A stretch of DNA of 20,255 nt, taken from positions 1 to 20,255 of the IMG/VR virus record IMGVR_UViG_3300037234_000256; one strand, given 5' to 3'. Both the position numbers and the translations under genes were made by a program. This DNA is from a virus. Below the pieces are notes generated by a model. That model saw only the letters and a list, made by a program, of their open reading frames with translations. It made no database searches and was not told the origin of the DNA. Shown here piece by piece: positions 1 through 6,835 of the stretch (position 1 is the first letter of the stretch; every line of letters starts with the position of its first letter).

Positions 1-1085
1 CCATCATCAGTCGTGTCGTTGTCGTCCACGGCCACCCCGTCGAGGTAGATGGTGATGTCAGCCGGGTCGGTGCCCCCATTGAAGGTAGCAAAGCCGGTAT
101 GCCACACATCTTCACTGACTCCTGTCTGGTACTCCCGCCCTATCGTGTCATCGCCGGACTCGTCGTAGCAGTCGAAGGAAAGGTAGTCGCTGGCATCGAA
201 GTAGAAGCGGAACTCACGGAAGGTACTGTCGACATCCCAGACTGCAATCAGGGTTGTGTCGGTGGCCTCTGTCAAGTAGAACGCTATACCAACACTGAAG
301 GCTCCTGCTGTTGAGAAGAGGGGGTTATCGGCAACGTCCCACTCCTCGTCTACTCCGTCGTGGGTATAGACCTGAACGGAACCCTGGTATGCCGGTTTGG
401 TGTCCCAGGTAGAGATGTCTTTGCTTGGGGTGCCGTCCTGACCGTTGGCGGTGAAATCTGTGGGCACACTCGCAGCACCGGTTATCTCCGTGTTGGGCCA
501 GAAGCCCGAGACATCGCCCAGTATCTCCATTATCTGAGCGTAGGCCATGCGTTGTACGACGCCGAGTGTGCCCTGGATTTCTATGCCTGTTGCGCTGCCC
601 CCGATGGACAGCGTTGGCGTGTCGTCTGCTGACATAGTGATTCCAAACCAAGAGTCACCATCAAGGTCTACAACTGTGACTAGCGGCTGGACGACCCAAT
701 CGAAGAGGCCGAGGTCGGTAGCATTTAGGGTCGTGTGCTCACCAAAGACGAACGCCGGGACATTGTTACCGGCATCATCGCTCTCGTCCATAATGAACAT
801 CAGTACCTTTGCATCAGCATCCAGGGGCTGGTACTTGATATTGGCATCATTGCCAGCGCCGAAGGAAACGTTTATGTTATCACCCACAGCAAGAAGTCCG
901 GCCACGGTTACATTGCTATCAAAGAAGGCAACCCCATCCACCTCTATTTTCCCAACGATAAATGCGTCATTGGGTGAGGCGAGACCATGAGAGGTTACAG
1001 CCCCAGCACCGACACGGAGGTACGGCAACCCGCCCAGGATAGTGCCTATTACCTCCGCTCTTATCCCATCTACGAAAGTTGCCAT
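1..1085 (-). CDS. Large structural protein with LamG/ConA-like domain, N-terminal part
   Basis: Read directly from ATG 1085 (GGAGGAG upstream) to the left edge with no stop, at least 361 residues. The first part is beta-rich: GVAFFDSNVTVAGLLAVGDN, then NVSFGAGNDANIKYQPLDAD; a region VVQRMAYAQIMEILGDVSG follows near residue 180. From about residue 205 comes a lectin-like sandwich: SVGIAFYLTEATDTTLIAVW, REFRFYFDASDYLSFDCYDE, then EDVWHTGFATFNGG with ITIYLDGVAVDDND, the classic LamG (laminin G/pentraxin-type) ending. Such domains bind sugars in tail fibres and in head fibres. A tail or receptor-binding protein is the best guess; the C-terminus is missing. Confidence 0.8.
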   Translation of the reverse strand, partial: MATFVDGIRAEVIGTILGGLPYLRVGAGAVTSHGLASPNDAFIVGKIEVDGVAFFDSNVTVAGLLAVGDNINVSFGAGNDANIKYQPLDADAKVLMFIMDESDDAGNNVPAFVFGEHTTLNATDLGLFDWVVQPLVTVVDLDGDSWFGITMSADDTPTLSIGGSATGIEIQGTLGVVQRMAYAQIMEILGDVSGFWPNTEITGAASVPTDFTANGQDGTPSKDISTWDTKPAYQGSVQVYTHDGVDEEWDVADNPLFSTAGAFSVGIAFYLTEATDTTLIAVWDVDSTFREFRFYFDASDYLSFDCYDESGDDTIGREYQTGVSEDVWHTGFATFNGGTDPADITIYLDGVAVDDNDTTDD

Positions 1086-1086
1086 A

Positions 1087-1287
1087 TCACTCCTCCTTCG
1101 GCGGCTTCATGGGCCGGAAGGCCATCGCCTGCATGTCCAGGTTCCAGTCTCCATTCAAGCCGAGTCCGGCCTTGAGGCCGCTGGCATACATATTCAACGC
1201 CTGCTGTGCCACGGTTAGATTAGCCACGAGTCTCTGGACTTCCCCCTTGGCTTCCTCTGGAATCTGTTTTTGTTCATTGTCTGTCAT
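1087..1287 (-). CDS. Small helical protein, 66 aa
   Basis: Starts in an ATGA overlap. The helical part EEAKGEVQRLVANLTVAQQA then LNMYASGLKAGLGLNGDWNL ends in a Pro/Lys/Glu tail. The pattern resembles small phage virion-associated proteins with a 'GL.GDW.LD' segment, but I have no name for it. AAGGAGGAG in its last codons is the ribosome site for the following structural gene, so the two are coupled. Confidence 0.6.
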   Translation of the reverse strand: MTDNEQKQIPEEAKGEVQRLVANLTVAQQALNMYASGLKAGLGLNGDWNLDMQAMAFRPMKPPKEE

Positions 1288-2315
1288 GGGAACACCGTCT
1301 GATACGTGAGCGTTACACCATAGTCGTCGTCCTCTGAGTTCGTGTGGAGGATGTCCAACTCGTCTCCGTCGCTGAACATCATCATCCCCTCAAAGGTCTC
1401 ATAGAGAGAAGTAAGTCCGAGTGCCCCCAGGTCAGAAGAGAAGACAACCGTGTCATATAAGGTGTCCTGTTCGGCATCCTTGGTTATCGTGAAGAGTTCC
1501 CCTGCGTTTGCTGAGGACGAAATATGGAGGTCAAGCGAGATAAGCCTGAAGGGAGTCTTGGGAGCAATCGTTCCTGTCAGGTCACCGGAGGCAACCGTGA
1601 AGTGCCTGACCCCATATCTCCCAGTCCCACCGCTATCAGGTTTGAGGAGTACCTGTTGCCCATTTATGGCAACCTCAGTAAGCCAGGCATCTTCGAGTGT
1701 GGATGAGGCCAGCCAGCCATAGTCAAGCGTGATACGGTAGATGGTCCAGGTTGAAAACAAGACGTCCGCCTGGAACTCTGCCCAGGTATACAACGTCCCT
1801 GCGGTCAGGTCTGTCCCTGTAGTATTCTCACCGTAGAAGAACATCTCGGTTGCGGTGTCGTCAAGCATCTCGACATTGAATAAGGCGCTCTTTGACGCCA
1901 GACCCATGAGCTGAGTTACCTCAACCCGCTTGCTGAAGTCGGCAGCGTCGTGGAGCCAGACCACGAGGTTGACACCTGCAGACTCAGCGTTAGTCATAAA
2001 GTAAGTCCACTGAGCAGATGTCAGGGAAGCGATTGGCATTTCGTTGATCGGTAGAACCACCGAAGCCCAGTCGTCATTGGACTGGACACCACCGTAGAGA
2101 TTTGCCGCCCAATGATTCAGGGACTTCTGATAGACTTGTGCGGCTGGGGTTCTTACCCAGCACGCCGAAGAGTTCCTGGTGGCAAACAGAGAGGCTTCTC
2201 CGATGCTACCCCTGCTGCCTGTTCCCGTTCCCACTTGGACGACTCGTGCTGCATCGAGCACATCGTCCATCGCCTCATGTGCGTCGACTGTTCCTAGTCG
2301 TACTTGCTGTGGCAT
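1284..2315 (-). CDS. Structural protein of unknown type, 343 aa
   Basis: An Ala/Thr/Ser/Leu-rich, mostly beta protein with a strong GGAGG site. It opens MPQQVRLGTVDAHEAMDDVL with a helical start, then a series of strands such as WTIYRITLDYGWL, GQQVLLKPDSGGTGRYGVR and RLISLDLHISSSA, and ends with YGVTLTYQTVFP. No signal peptide or membrane segment. Size, acidity and position after the head genes fit a virion component (tail, connector or second shell protein), but I cannot name the family. The stop overlaps the next ATG (ATGA). Confidence 0.65.
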   Translation of the reverse strand: MPQQVRLGTVDAHEAMDDVLDAARVVQVGTGTGSRGSIGEASLFATRNSSACWVRTPAAQVYQKSLNHWAANLYGGVQSNDDWASVVLPINEMPIASLTSAQWTYFMTNAESAGVNLVVWLHDAADFSKRVEVTQLMGLASKSALFNVEMLDDTATEMFFYGENTTGTDLTAGTLYTWAEFQADVLFSTWTIYRITLDYGWLASSTLEDAWLTEVAINGQQVLLKPDSGGTGRYGVRHFTVASGDLTGTIAPKTPFRLISLDLHISSSANAGELFTITKDAEQDTLYDTVVFSSDLGALGLTSLYETFEGMMMFSDGDELDILHTNSEDDDYGVTLTYQTVFP

Positions 2316-2354
2316 AACTTTTACCTCCTACCACCTGTTATTGCCAGCCTATTG

Positions 2355-2483
2355 TTAGTCTTTCGGGCAGTCCTCGTGCTGCCACATATAAGGATCCTCC
2401 TCGTTGTGGCGTTTCTCATGGTAAAGAGGAACTGGGTTTTCCTCTATGGGTTCGTTGCAATAAGTGCATATCTCGTTAGCCAT
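2355..2483 (-). CDS. Zinc-knuckle mini-protein, 42 aa
   Basis: Read directly: ATG 2483 overlaps the end of the previous gene, TAA at 2355. MANEICTYCNEPIEEN carries a C-x-x-C pair, and YHEKRH plus WQHEDCPKD supply His and Cys residues, so one zinc site (C-C...H...C) is plausible. AAGGTGAAG precedes the ATG. Such tiny zinc-ribbon proteins are common in phage late operons, without known role. Confidence 0.65.
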   Translation of the reverse strand: MANEICTYCNEPIEENPVPLYHEKRHNEEDPYMWQHEDCPKD

Positions 2484-3060
2484 TCTTCACCTTCTTCCGT
2501 CTTGTCCTTGGTACTATCGGTGGTACTATCGACGCTTCGGGTCTACCCACCGCTTCCAAGAGACCCCTCTGAAAAGCCCTGTCTTCGTCCCGCTCCTCAC
2601 GGACGCGGGCTGCCTCGATAGCTTTCCATTCCTGTGGGTGGCGTTTCCTCATATGCTCCGTAAGTTGATGCCGATTCGTGATATTGCTCTTGGGACAGGT
2701 CCGGAATCCCAGTTCTTCATAACTCTCCCTATCAGAGCTTTCAGGATGGAGCAGGCATTTGATCGTACCCCTCTTCCTTATCACCCCGGGATTATCTACC
2801 GAGAATCTGTACTTCCCATTGGGGAATCTTGAGGTGAGTTTCTGCCTGAGCATATACCCGAGACAGGGGACCCTATCACCAGTGTCCGTTTCGTAGATGT
2901 AGAAATACTTGCCGCTTTGCACTTCATGTACTACCGTGGGAGGCTCAACATCAGTAATCCCCCTGTTAATAACAGGGTTGTCAGTCAAGTCACTCGGTAG
3001 TTGTACCGGTTCTGCCCGCGCCAGCATCTCCTCGATCAAAGCATTATTTTCTGTAGTCAT
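2476..3060 (-). CDS. C2H2-like zinc-finger phage protein, about 194 aa
   Basis: The central part holds two Cys (KCLLHPES and GFRTCPKSN) followed by RHQLTEHMRKRHPQEW, where H-x(4)-H resembles the helix of a C2H2 zinc finger. The N-terminal half is acidic (ALIEEMLARAEPVQLP), then strands GKYFYIYETDTGDRVP; the C-terminus is basic (PRTRRKKVKNG). An in-frame ATG lies five codons upstream (3075), but I take 3060 because GGAGG sits eight bases before it. The stop lies two bases before the next ATG. Likely nucleic-acid binding or structural; unproven. Confidence 0.65.
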   Translation of the reverse strand: MTTENNALIEEMLARAEPVQLPSDLTDNPVINRGITDVEPPTVVHEVQSGKYFYIYETDTGDRVPCLGYMLRQKLTSRFPNGKYRFSVDNPGVIRKRGTIKCLLHPESSDRESYEELGFRTCPKSNITNRHQLTEHMRKRHPQEWKAIEAARVREERDEDRAFQRGLLEAVGRPEASIVPPIVPRTRRKKVKNG

Positions 3061-3106
3061 TCGATTGTCCTCCATAGCTTTCGCTAGTTCCCGTTTTATC
3101 GAACGG

Positions 3107-3424
3107 TCATCCCACTTTGTACGTGTCGAGTTGCAGTAGTTCGCTCAGGTCCAGTAATCGTTCACCTCTTATTTCGTCAGCCCAGCCTCGTAGCTCTTCC
3201 ACCGAATGCTCCCAGAGGCTGGGAATATGGATTTCCCGCACCCCCTTAAACGACTTTGCCAGGCCCATATCCTCACGGTACTCGGCGATACGTCCGTCCC
3301 GGTTTACCAGGATGATCCGATACCGCCGAGCGCCGCGGCCTGTCGGAGAAGGCTGGTGCAATTCCGCATAGTCCCAAGCCTTCTCATTACCTTTAATTGT
3401 GCTTGCTACGGCTATCAATGGCAT
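3107..3424 (-). CDS. Hypothetical protein, 105 aa
   Basis: Unknown function. A mixed alpha/beta protein with strands YRIILVNRDGRIAEY and VREIHIPSLW and a C-terminal helix SVEELRGWADEIRGERLLDL. The start at ATG 3424 overlaps the preceding 47-aa gene by 32 bases; no better in-frame start is seen. The protein is soluble and slightly basic. It may be a head-completion or connector-type protein, which often lie here, but no motif supports that directly. Confidence 0.6.
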   Translation of the reverse strand: MPLIAVASTIKGNEKAWDYAELHQPSPTGRGARRYRIILVNRDGRIAEYREDMGLAKSFKGVREIHIPSLWEHSVEELRGWADEIRGERLLDLSELLQLDTYKVG

Positions 3425-3536
3425 CCCGCATCTCCCGCAATTTCTTCTCGTCCTGTTTCACTTCTCTCAGGTATATTTCAAGACGAGACTTAAAAGCCTC
3501 CTCCGACTCTTGAAAATTCCTCCGAATGCTTCTCAT
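3393..3536 (-). CDS. Small charged helical protein, 47 aa
   Basis: Read directly from ATG 3536 to TAA 3393. Nearly all Arg/Lys/Glu with heptad-like spacing: RRNFQESEEAFKSRLEIYL then REVKQDEKKLREMRDAI, so a single long amphipathic helix or coiled coil. No strong ribosome site directly upstream. It overlaps the next gene's first 32 bases. Composition and helical pattern support it; function unknown. Confidence 0.5.
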   Translation of the reverse strand: MRSIRRNFQESEEAFKSRLEIYLREVKQDEKKLREMRDAIDSRSKHN

Positions 3537-3564
3537 ATAACTCTCGATGTTGTGACAGGAGTTA

Positions 3565-3705
3565 TCATTTCTTGCCTTTTGATTTCTCCGGAGGAGCCAG
3601 TTTCTGCCTTAGTTCCTCAGCAGTGTCCGACTGGAAGAACTTGATACCCTGCTCCTCGCACTCCTCTCTCAAGGCAACTAATCCATATCCGCTATAGTCT
3701 GTCAT
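3565..3705 (-). CDS. SAP/HeH-like mini-protein, 46 aa
   Basis: Read directly: ATG with a very strong GGGGGAGG site, stop TGA at 3565-3567. Sequence parts LVALREECEEQGIKFF and SDTAEELRQKL follow the helix-extended loop-helix pattern L-x-x-x-C/L-x-x-x-G-I-x-(5)-T-x-x-E-L-x-x-x-L of HeH/SAP-like motifs, which occur in tiny phage proteins near head genes and in nucleic-acid-binding termini. The tail is Lys-rich (PPEKSKGKK). Role unknown. Confidence 0.65.
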   Translation of the reverse strand: MTDYSGYGLVALREECEEQGIKFFQSDTAEELRQKLAPPEKSKGKK

Positions 3706-3714
3706 ACCTCCCCC

Positions 3715-4545
3715 TTAATACCGTCTGATCTGTAGGTCAATGAACCAAGACGCAGTATACGAAGCCGCATTAGTGTCATTGATAACACACCCTGCTACTT
3801 GACCCCCCGCAGTAGTACTCCAGAGTGGGTCTCCTGTCCAGATAAGGGTGCCATCAATGTTGAACATACCCATCCTGAGATGGTTGCCAGAACCTGGAAC
3901 CTCATCACCACCCAGCACGTTGCAAGGCCCCCCAGTCTGAATCCAGCCGTACCTACTAGCAACTGGTACTACAGGAGCACAGCCCATAACAGTGACATCA
4001 CGCCTACCTGCATTAACAGACGAGCAGAGGGTTTTGTACTGGTTTTCATATAGGCGGACTGTTTGCCCAGAGGAAGTAGCAGTTACGAGTCCCTTAGCCC
4101 TCTCCAGCGTAAGGATGGAATGCTCTCCATCATGGACAGTGCTTGCTATGATCCTATAGGTGTAGGTCGGGTGCGACCTCGACATCATGTATCCACCTGC
4201 CCACTGGTTTACCGTGCTTGCGGTGTCCTCTATTTTGATTTCCCTTTCCCCAACGGGTTCGATCACGGCATCAGTAGTAGTGACCTTCCCCGTGGCTATG
4301 TTGAAGAGGCCCTGCCCACACTTTGTCGTTGTTCCCTCAACGATAGTGATGTAGCCGTAGACGTAAGTTTTCTCTCCATCATAGAACGCAGTGCCTACAG
4401 GGTAGTTCGGGTTGACGTCAAGCACGTAGACGTCCGGTTCGTTATGATTTCCCCATCCCTTTTGTCCTTCGTAGAAGGCGGGGGGGTCCAGAGTCCCCCA
4501 CTGAGCGACGAAGGCCGGCAATTTCTTTCCCATAGTCTCCCTCAT
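3715..4545 (-). CDS. Putative head decoration or fibre protein, 276 aa
   Basis: Beta-rich, Gly/Thr-rich protein without a signal peptide. Segments such as VGTAFYDGEKTYVYGYITIV (a start-of-barrel pattern seen in phage capsid-associated proteins), YRIIASTV.DGEHSILTLE, ASRYGWIQTGGPC and a C-terminal strand ASWFIDLQIRRY suggest a compact beta structure exposed on the virion. It follows the duplicated 252-aa proteins and precedes small genes. Start is ambiguous: ATG 4545 has GGAGG only one base away, while ATG 4533 has GAGGGAG closer to ideal. No family assigned with certainty. Confidence 0.65.
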   Translation of the reverse strand: MRETMGKKLPAFVAQWGTLDPPAFYEGQKGWGNHNEPDVYVLDVNPNYPVGTAFYDGEKTYVYGYITIVEGTTTKCGQGLFNIATGKVTTTDAVIEPVGEREIKIEDTASTVNQWAGGYMMSRSHPTYTYRIIASTVHDGEHSILTLERAKGLVTATSSGQTVRLYENQYKTLCSSVNAGRRDVTVMGCAPVVPVASRYGWIQTGGPCNVLGGDEVPGSGNHLRMGMFNIDGTLIWTGDPLWSTTAGGQVAGCVINDTNAASYTASWFIDLQIRRY

Positions 4546-4562
4546 TCCTCCTGTTTATTTCC

Positions 4563-4590
4563 TGGCGGTTGATTTCAGGCCCAACCGCCA
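4563..4590. repeat. 9-bp inverted repeat after the LAGLIDADG gene
   Basis: TGGCGGTTG (4563-4571) pairs perfectly with CAACCGCCA (4582-4590) around a 10-base loop. It lies in the gap between the homing endonuclease stop and the ribosome site of the 276-aa gene. There is no U tract, so it is not a standard terminator; it could be a processing site, a translation barrier or a boundary of the inserted gene. Confidence 0.6.
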
Positions 4591-4603
4591 AAGCCTTCTA
4601 ACT

Positions 4604-5041
4604 TCAGGCGTGTTTCAGTGTTTTCATGGCTTGGTAGAAGCCTTCTCTGAGAGCGAGTTCCTTACTGGGCACAGGTCGACGCCCCGAATTATCAGTCCTT
4701 TGCTCCCAGAACTCCATCCCAAGCTCTGCTTGTTCCTTTTTGATGACCAAGTGCGGCTGTATCCTTTTCAAGCATTCGAAAGCCTTATTTGAACTGACAG
4801 ACCAGTTGTAGTGCTCTCTCCTTGTGAAAAAGGAACCCTCAGTCATGGGTTTGTGGCTTATCGAACCACCGTATTCTTCCACAAGCATTTCCAGTACAGG
4901 AAGATGTGTGTTAGAAACCTGCACATGGAGCCTATACCAAACGGACACTCCACCGTTACGCCAATATCTCTTAGGCTTAGTTCTACTAATGACAATAGAG
5001 CCATCAGCATCTATAAGACCAGCCGCATAAGAATCATCCAT
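4604..5041 (-). CDS. LAGLIDADG homing endonuclease, single motif
   Basis: About 145 residues with one textbook motif near the N-terminus, YAAGLIDADGSIVIS, whose Asp residues include the metal-binding acid. One motif per chain means it should act as a homodimer, as I-CreI does. Further family-like parts are a strand RLHVQVSNT, a helix LEMLVEEYGGSI, and the C-terminal HYNWSVSSNKAFECLKRI with HLVIKKEQAELGMEFWEQR. An in-frame ATG lies four codons upstream (5053), inside the previous gene; I choose 5041 because of the TAATG overlap. It is free-standing in the head operon, not in a visible intron. It likely cuts a site at this locus in related phages lacking it. Confidence 0.9.
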   Translation of the reverse strand: MDDSYAAGLIDADGSIVISRTKPKRYWRNGGVSVWYRLHVQVSNTHLPVLEMLVEEYGGSISHKPMTEGSFFTRREHYNWSVSSNKAFECLKRIQPHLVIKKEQAELGMEFWEQRTDNSGRRPVPSKELALREGFYQAMKTLKHA

Positions 5042-5799
5042 TAGGCATTCCAATCCCTATTCGCCTCGACCAGAAGGTAGTCCACGTCCATTGTGGGCTG
5101 AGTTGCACCAACAGCCCCTAGACCACAGAAGGCTGCAAGGTCAGTTGTAGTAGAAATTGCCCCCTCCAGTGTCTTCAAAAGGTCTTCGTCAGCGTACCAG
5201 CGAGCCGTACCGTTGTTGTCGATTTCAAGTCTCAGTACCATGAACTCGCCAGCCACCATCACTACGCCAAGGTCATTGTCAGTGGTGTCTGTTGAAGCAG
5301 ACGTAGCCCCGCCGTTGTAGACAGCGTGCAGTTCGGTAGCAGAAGTCATCTCAGATTGGATGTAGAACCCGCACATATCCGAGGCAGTGTTTTCTATCGT
5401 GGTAACAGCCGTGACATCGAAAAGGTCGTCCTCAATGTCTACATCGTCACCGTTTACATCGGAAAAACCGACGAACATCACCCTGGTTGTGAGAGCGGCC
5501 ATGCGAATCCGAGCCTCAAGTACAAGCGTCCCCATGAGACCCACGTCGAACCCCACTGCGGTAGTGAGTGCTGCCGTGAACCCGTCTGTGTTGTCGGTTT
5601 CAAGCTGGAGCACACCGCTAAGGGCGTCAGTCTCCAAGAGGGTTTGCTGTGTATCTGTGGCAGCAATGCCGTCACCAACAAGTTTGAAATCAGCAGCATC
5701 AATCACTACCTTAGTCTCAGCATCTAGTCCCTCCTCGCCTCCGAAGAAGTCGTTGAAGAGGCGAATCCTTCCAACCGTACCCTGTCCTTTGATTGTCAT
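5041..5799 (-). CDS. Putative capsid decoration protein, paralog 2 (252 aa)
   Basis: Same length and architecture as the gene upstream, about two-thirds identical without gaps. Best conserved are GRIRLFNDFFGGEE, VGFDVGLMGTLVLE, LFDVTA(A/V)TTIENTASD, NGGAT.ASTDT.DNDL and the last 15 residues MDVDYLLVEANRDWNA. The most variable parts are residues 50-80, 101-123 and 201-240, likely surface loops. A ConA-like beta sandwich is the best guess from strand pattern. AGGAAAGAT precedes the ATG. The TAA stop overlaps the ATG of the LAGLIDADG gene (TAATG). Confidence 0.75.
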   Translation of the reverse strand: MTIKGQGTVGRIRLFNDFFGGEEGLDAETKVVIDAADFKLVGDGIAATDTQQTLLETDALSGVLQLETDNTDGFTAALTTAVGFDVGLMGTLVLEARIRMAALTTRVMFVGFSDVNGDDVDIEDDLFDVTAVTTIENTASDMCGFYIQSEMTSATELHAVYNGGATSASTDTTDNDLGVVMVAGEFMVLRLEIDNNGTARWYADEDLLKTLEGAISTTTDLAAFCGLGAVGATQPTMDVDYLLVEANRDWNA

Positions 5800-5810
5800 A
5801 TCTTTCCTAC

Positions 5811-5845
5811 GAGCTTTAGCTCAATTCTATTTGTGCCCTATAGGG
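5811..5845. repeat. Two short palindromes in the spacer between paralogs
   Basis: The 47-base gap between the two 252-aa genes holds GAGCTTTAGCTC (5811-5822) and the perfect palindrome CCCTATAGGG (5836-5845). Either could form a small hairpin or be a protein site. The rest of the gap carries the AGGAAAG ribosome site of the second paralog. Confidence 0.5.
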
Positions 5846-5846
5846 A

Positions 5847-6605
5847 CTACGCATTCCAGTCTCTATTGGCCTCGACCAATAGATAGTCAACGTCCATCAG
5901 TTCCCGAGCCCCACTGACAGTGCCCAAGCCCACAACAGCCGCCACGTCAGTAGAAGTGCTGAGTGCCCCCGCCAGTGTCTTCACCACAACGCCATTGATC
6001 CACCACCGGGCGGTCCCATTGTTGTCCACTTCCAGCCTGAGAACGTCCCACTCGCCAGCTACAGCAACAACGTCCAGGTCGTTGTCATTAGTATCAGTTG
6101 AGGCTGCTGTGGCTCCACCGTTATAAATGGCGTGCCACTCGGTGCCGTAGGTCATGTCAGACTGAAGGTAGAACCCACAGATGTCAGAGGCAGTGTTCTC
6201 GATTGTAGTGGCGGCGGTAACGTCGAAGAGATGGTTTTCAATGCTCAGTGCATCCTGGTTGTCATCGGTAAAGCCCACGAAGACAACCTTGGTATCGAAG
6301 TCTGCGAAGCGTACCCGTGTCTCAAGCACCAGTGTCCCCATCAATCCAACATCAAACCCCACAGAGGTTACCAGGCAAGTGCTGTCTGCGTCAGTATCAG
6401 CAGACTCAATTTGGACAACCCCGCCGAGGCCATCCGAGTCCAGTGTGGTTATCTGCACATCGTTGTCAGCCAGACCCTCCCCGACGAGTTTGAAGTCCTT
6501 AGCGTCCACCACCACTTTGGCTTCTGCATCCAGGGCCTCTTCGCCGCCGAAGAAGTCATTGAACAGCCTGATCCGTCCAAGCCCGCTTTGTCCTTTTACA
6601 GTCAT
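5847..6605 (-). CDS. Putative capsid decoration protein, paralog 1 (252 aa)
   Basis: Beta-rich, Asp/Thr/Val-rich protein with no signal peptide. It opens with a conserved basic-hydrophobic stretch GRIRLFNDFFGGEEALDAE and has a concanavalin/LamG-like strand pattern near the end: GEWDVLRLEVDNNGTARWWI, then DVDYLLVEANRDWNA. The next gene is an ungapped paralog of the same length; my hand alignment gives about 170 identical positions of 252. Position just behind the coat gene suggests a shell-bound decoration or head-fibre role, which is inference. Start ATG follows GGAGG and overlaps the previous stop (ATGA). Confidence 0.75.
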   Translation of the reverse strand: MTVKGQSGLGRIRLFNDFFGGEEALDAEAKVVVDAKDFKLVGEGLADNDVQITTLDSDGLGGVVQIESADTDADSTCLVTSVGFDVGLMGTLVLETRVRFADFDTKVVFVGFTDDNQDALSIENHLFDVTAATTIENTASDICGFYLQSDMTYGTEWHAIYNGGATAASTDTNDNDLDVVAVAGEWDVLRLEVDNNGTARWWINGVVVKTLAGALSTSTDVAAVVGLGTVSGARELMDVDYLLVEANRDWNA

Positions 6606-6814
6606 TTTGCCTCCAGCAACTTTAGTTGCTTTTCCAATTCTCTGATTCTCGCGCCATAGGGCGCTGTTACCTGCCCCAAGTTATCGGGGTACCGAGGAAT
6701 CGCGGCAAGATTCTCTTCCCGCGTATCCTCAGTAGTCCCATTCAGGCTATGTACCACCCAACCTTTAGGTATCGGGCCATGAGCCTCTTTCCATGCCTCA
6801 CGCCTTGCGTTCAT
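6602..6814 (-). CDS. Degenerate HNH-type homing endonuclease-like protein, 70 aa
   Basis: Contains GPIPKGWVVHSLNGTTEDTR followed by EENLAAIPR, matching the central core of HNH_3-type endonucleases (P-x-G-x-V-V-H-H-I/L-N-G ... N/E-N-L). The usual second His of the V-V-H-H pair is Ser here, and the protein is only 70 aa, so nuclease activity is doubtful. The C-terminus is a short coiled coil, YGARIRELEKQLKLLEAK. Start ATG has GAGGGG upstream; the stop overlaps the next ATG (ATGA). It may be a remnant of a homing gene inserted after the coat gene, or a repurposed small protein. Confidence 0.65.
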   Translation of the reverse strand: MNARREAWKEAHGPIPKGWVVHSLNGTTEDTREENLAAIPRYPDNLGQVTAPYGARIRELEKQLKLLEAK

Positions 6815-6835
6815 GTAGCCCCTCGTTTATGTCAA

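Noticed and set aside
360-990. Several overlapping frames on both strands near the left edge
   Set aside because: They are shadows of the left-edge LamG protein, whose own frame is open from 1085 to 1 and carries domain features.
5830-5860. CTATAGG-like motifs in gaps (near 5840, 13865 and 13980) as T7-type promoters
   Set aside because: Only the CTATAGG core is shared; the upstream bases do not align among the three, and no phage RNA polymerase gene is in the window.
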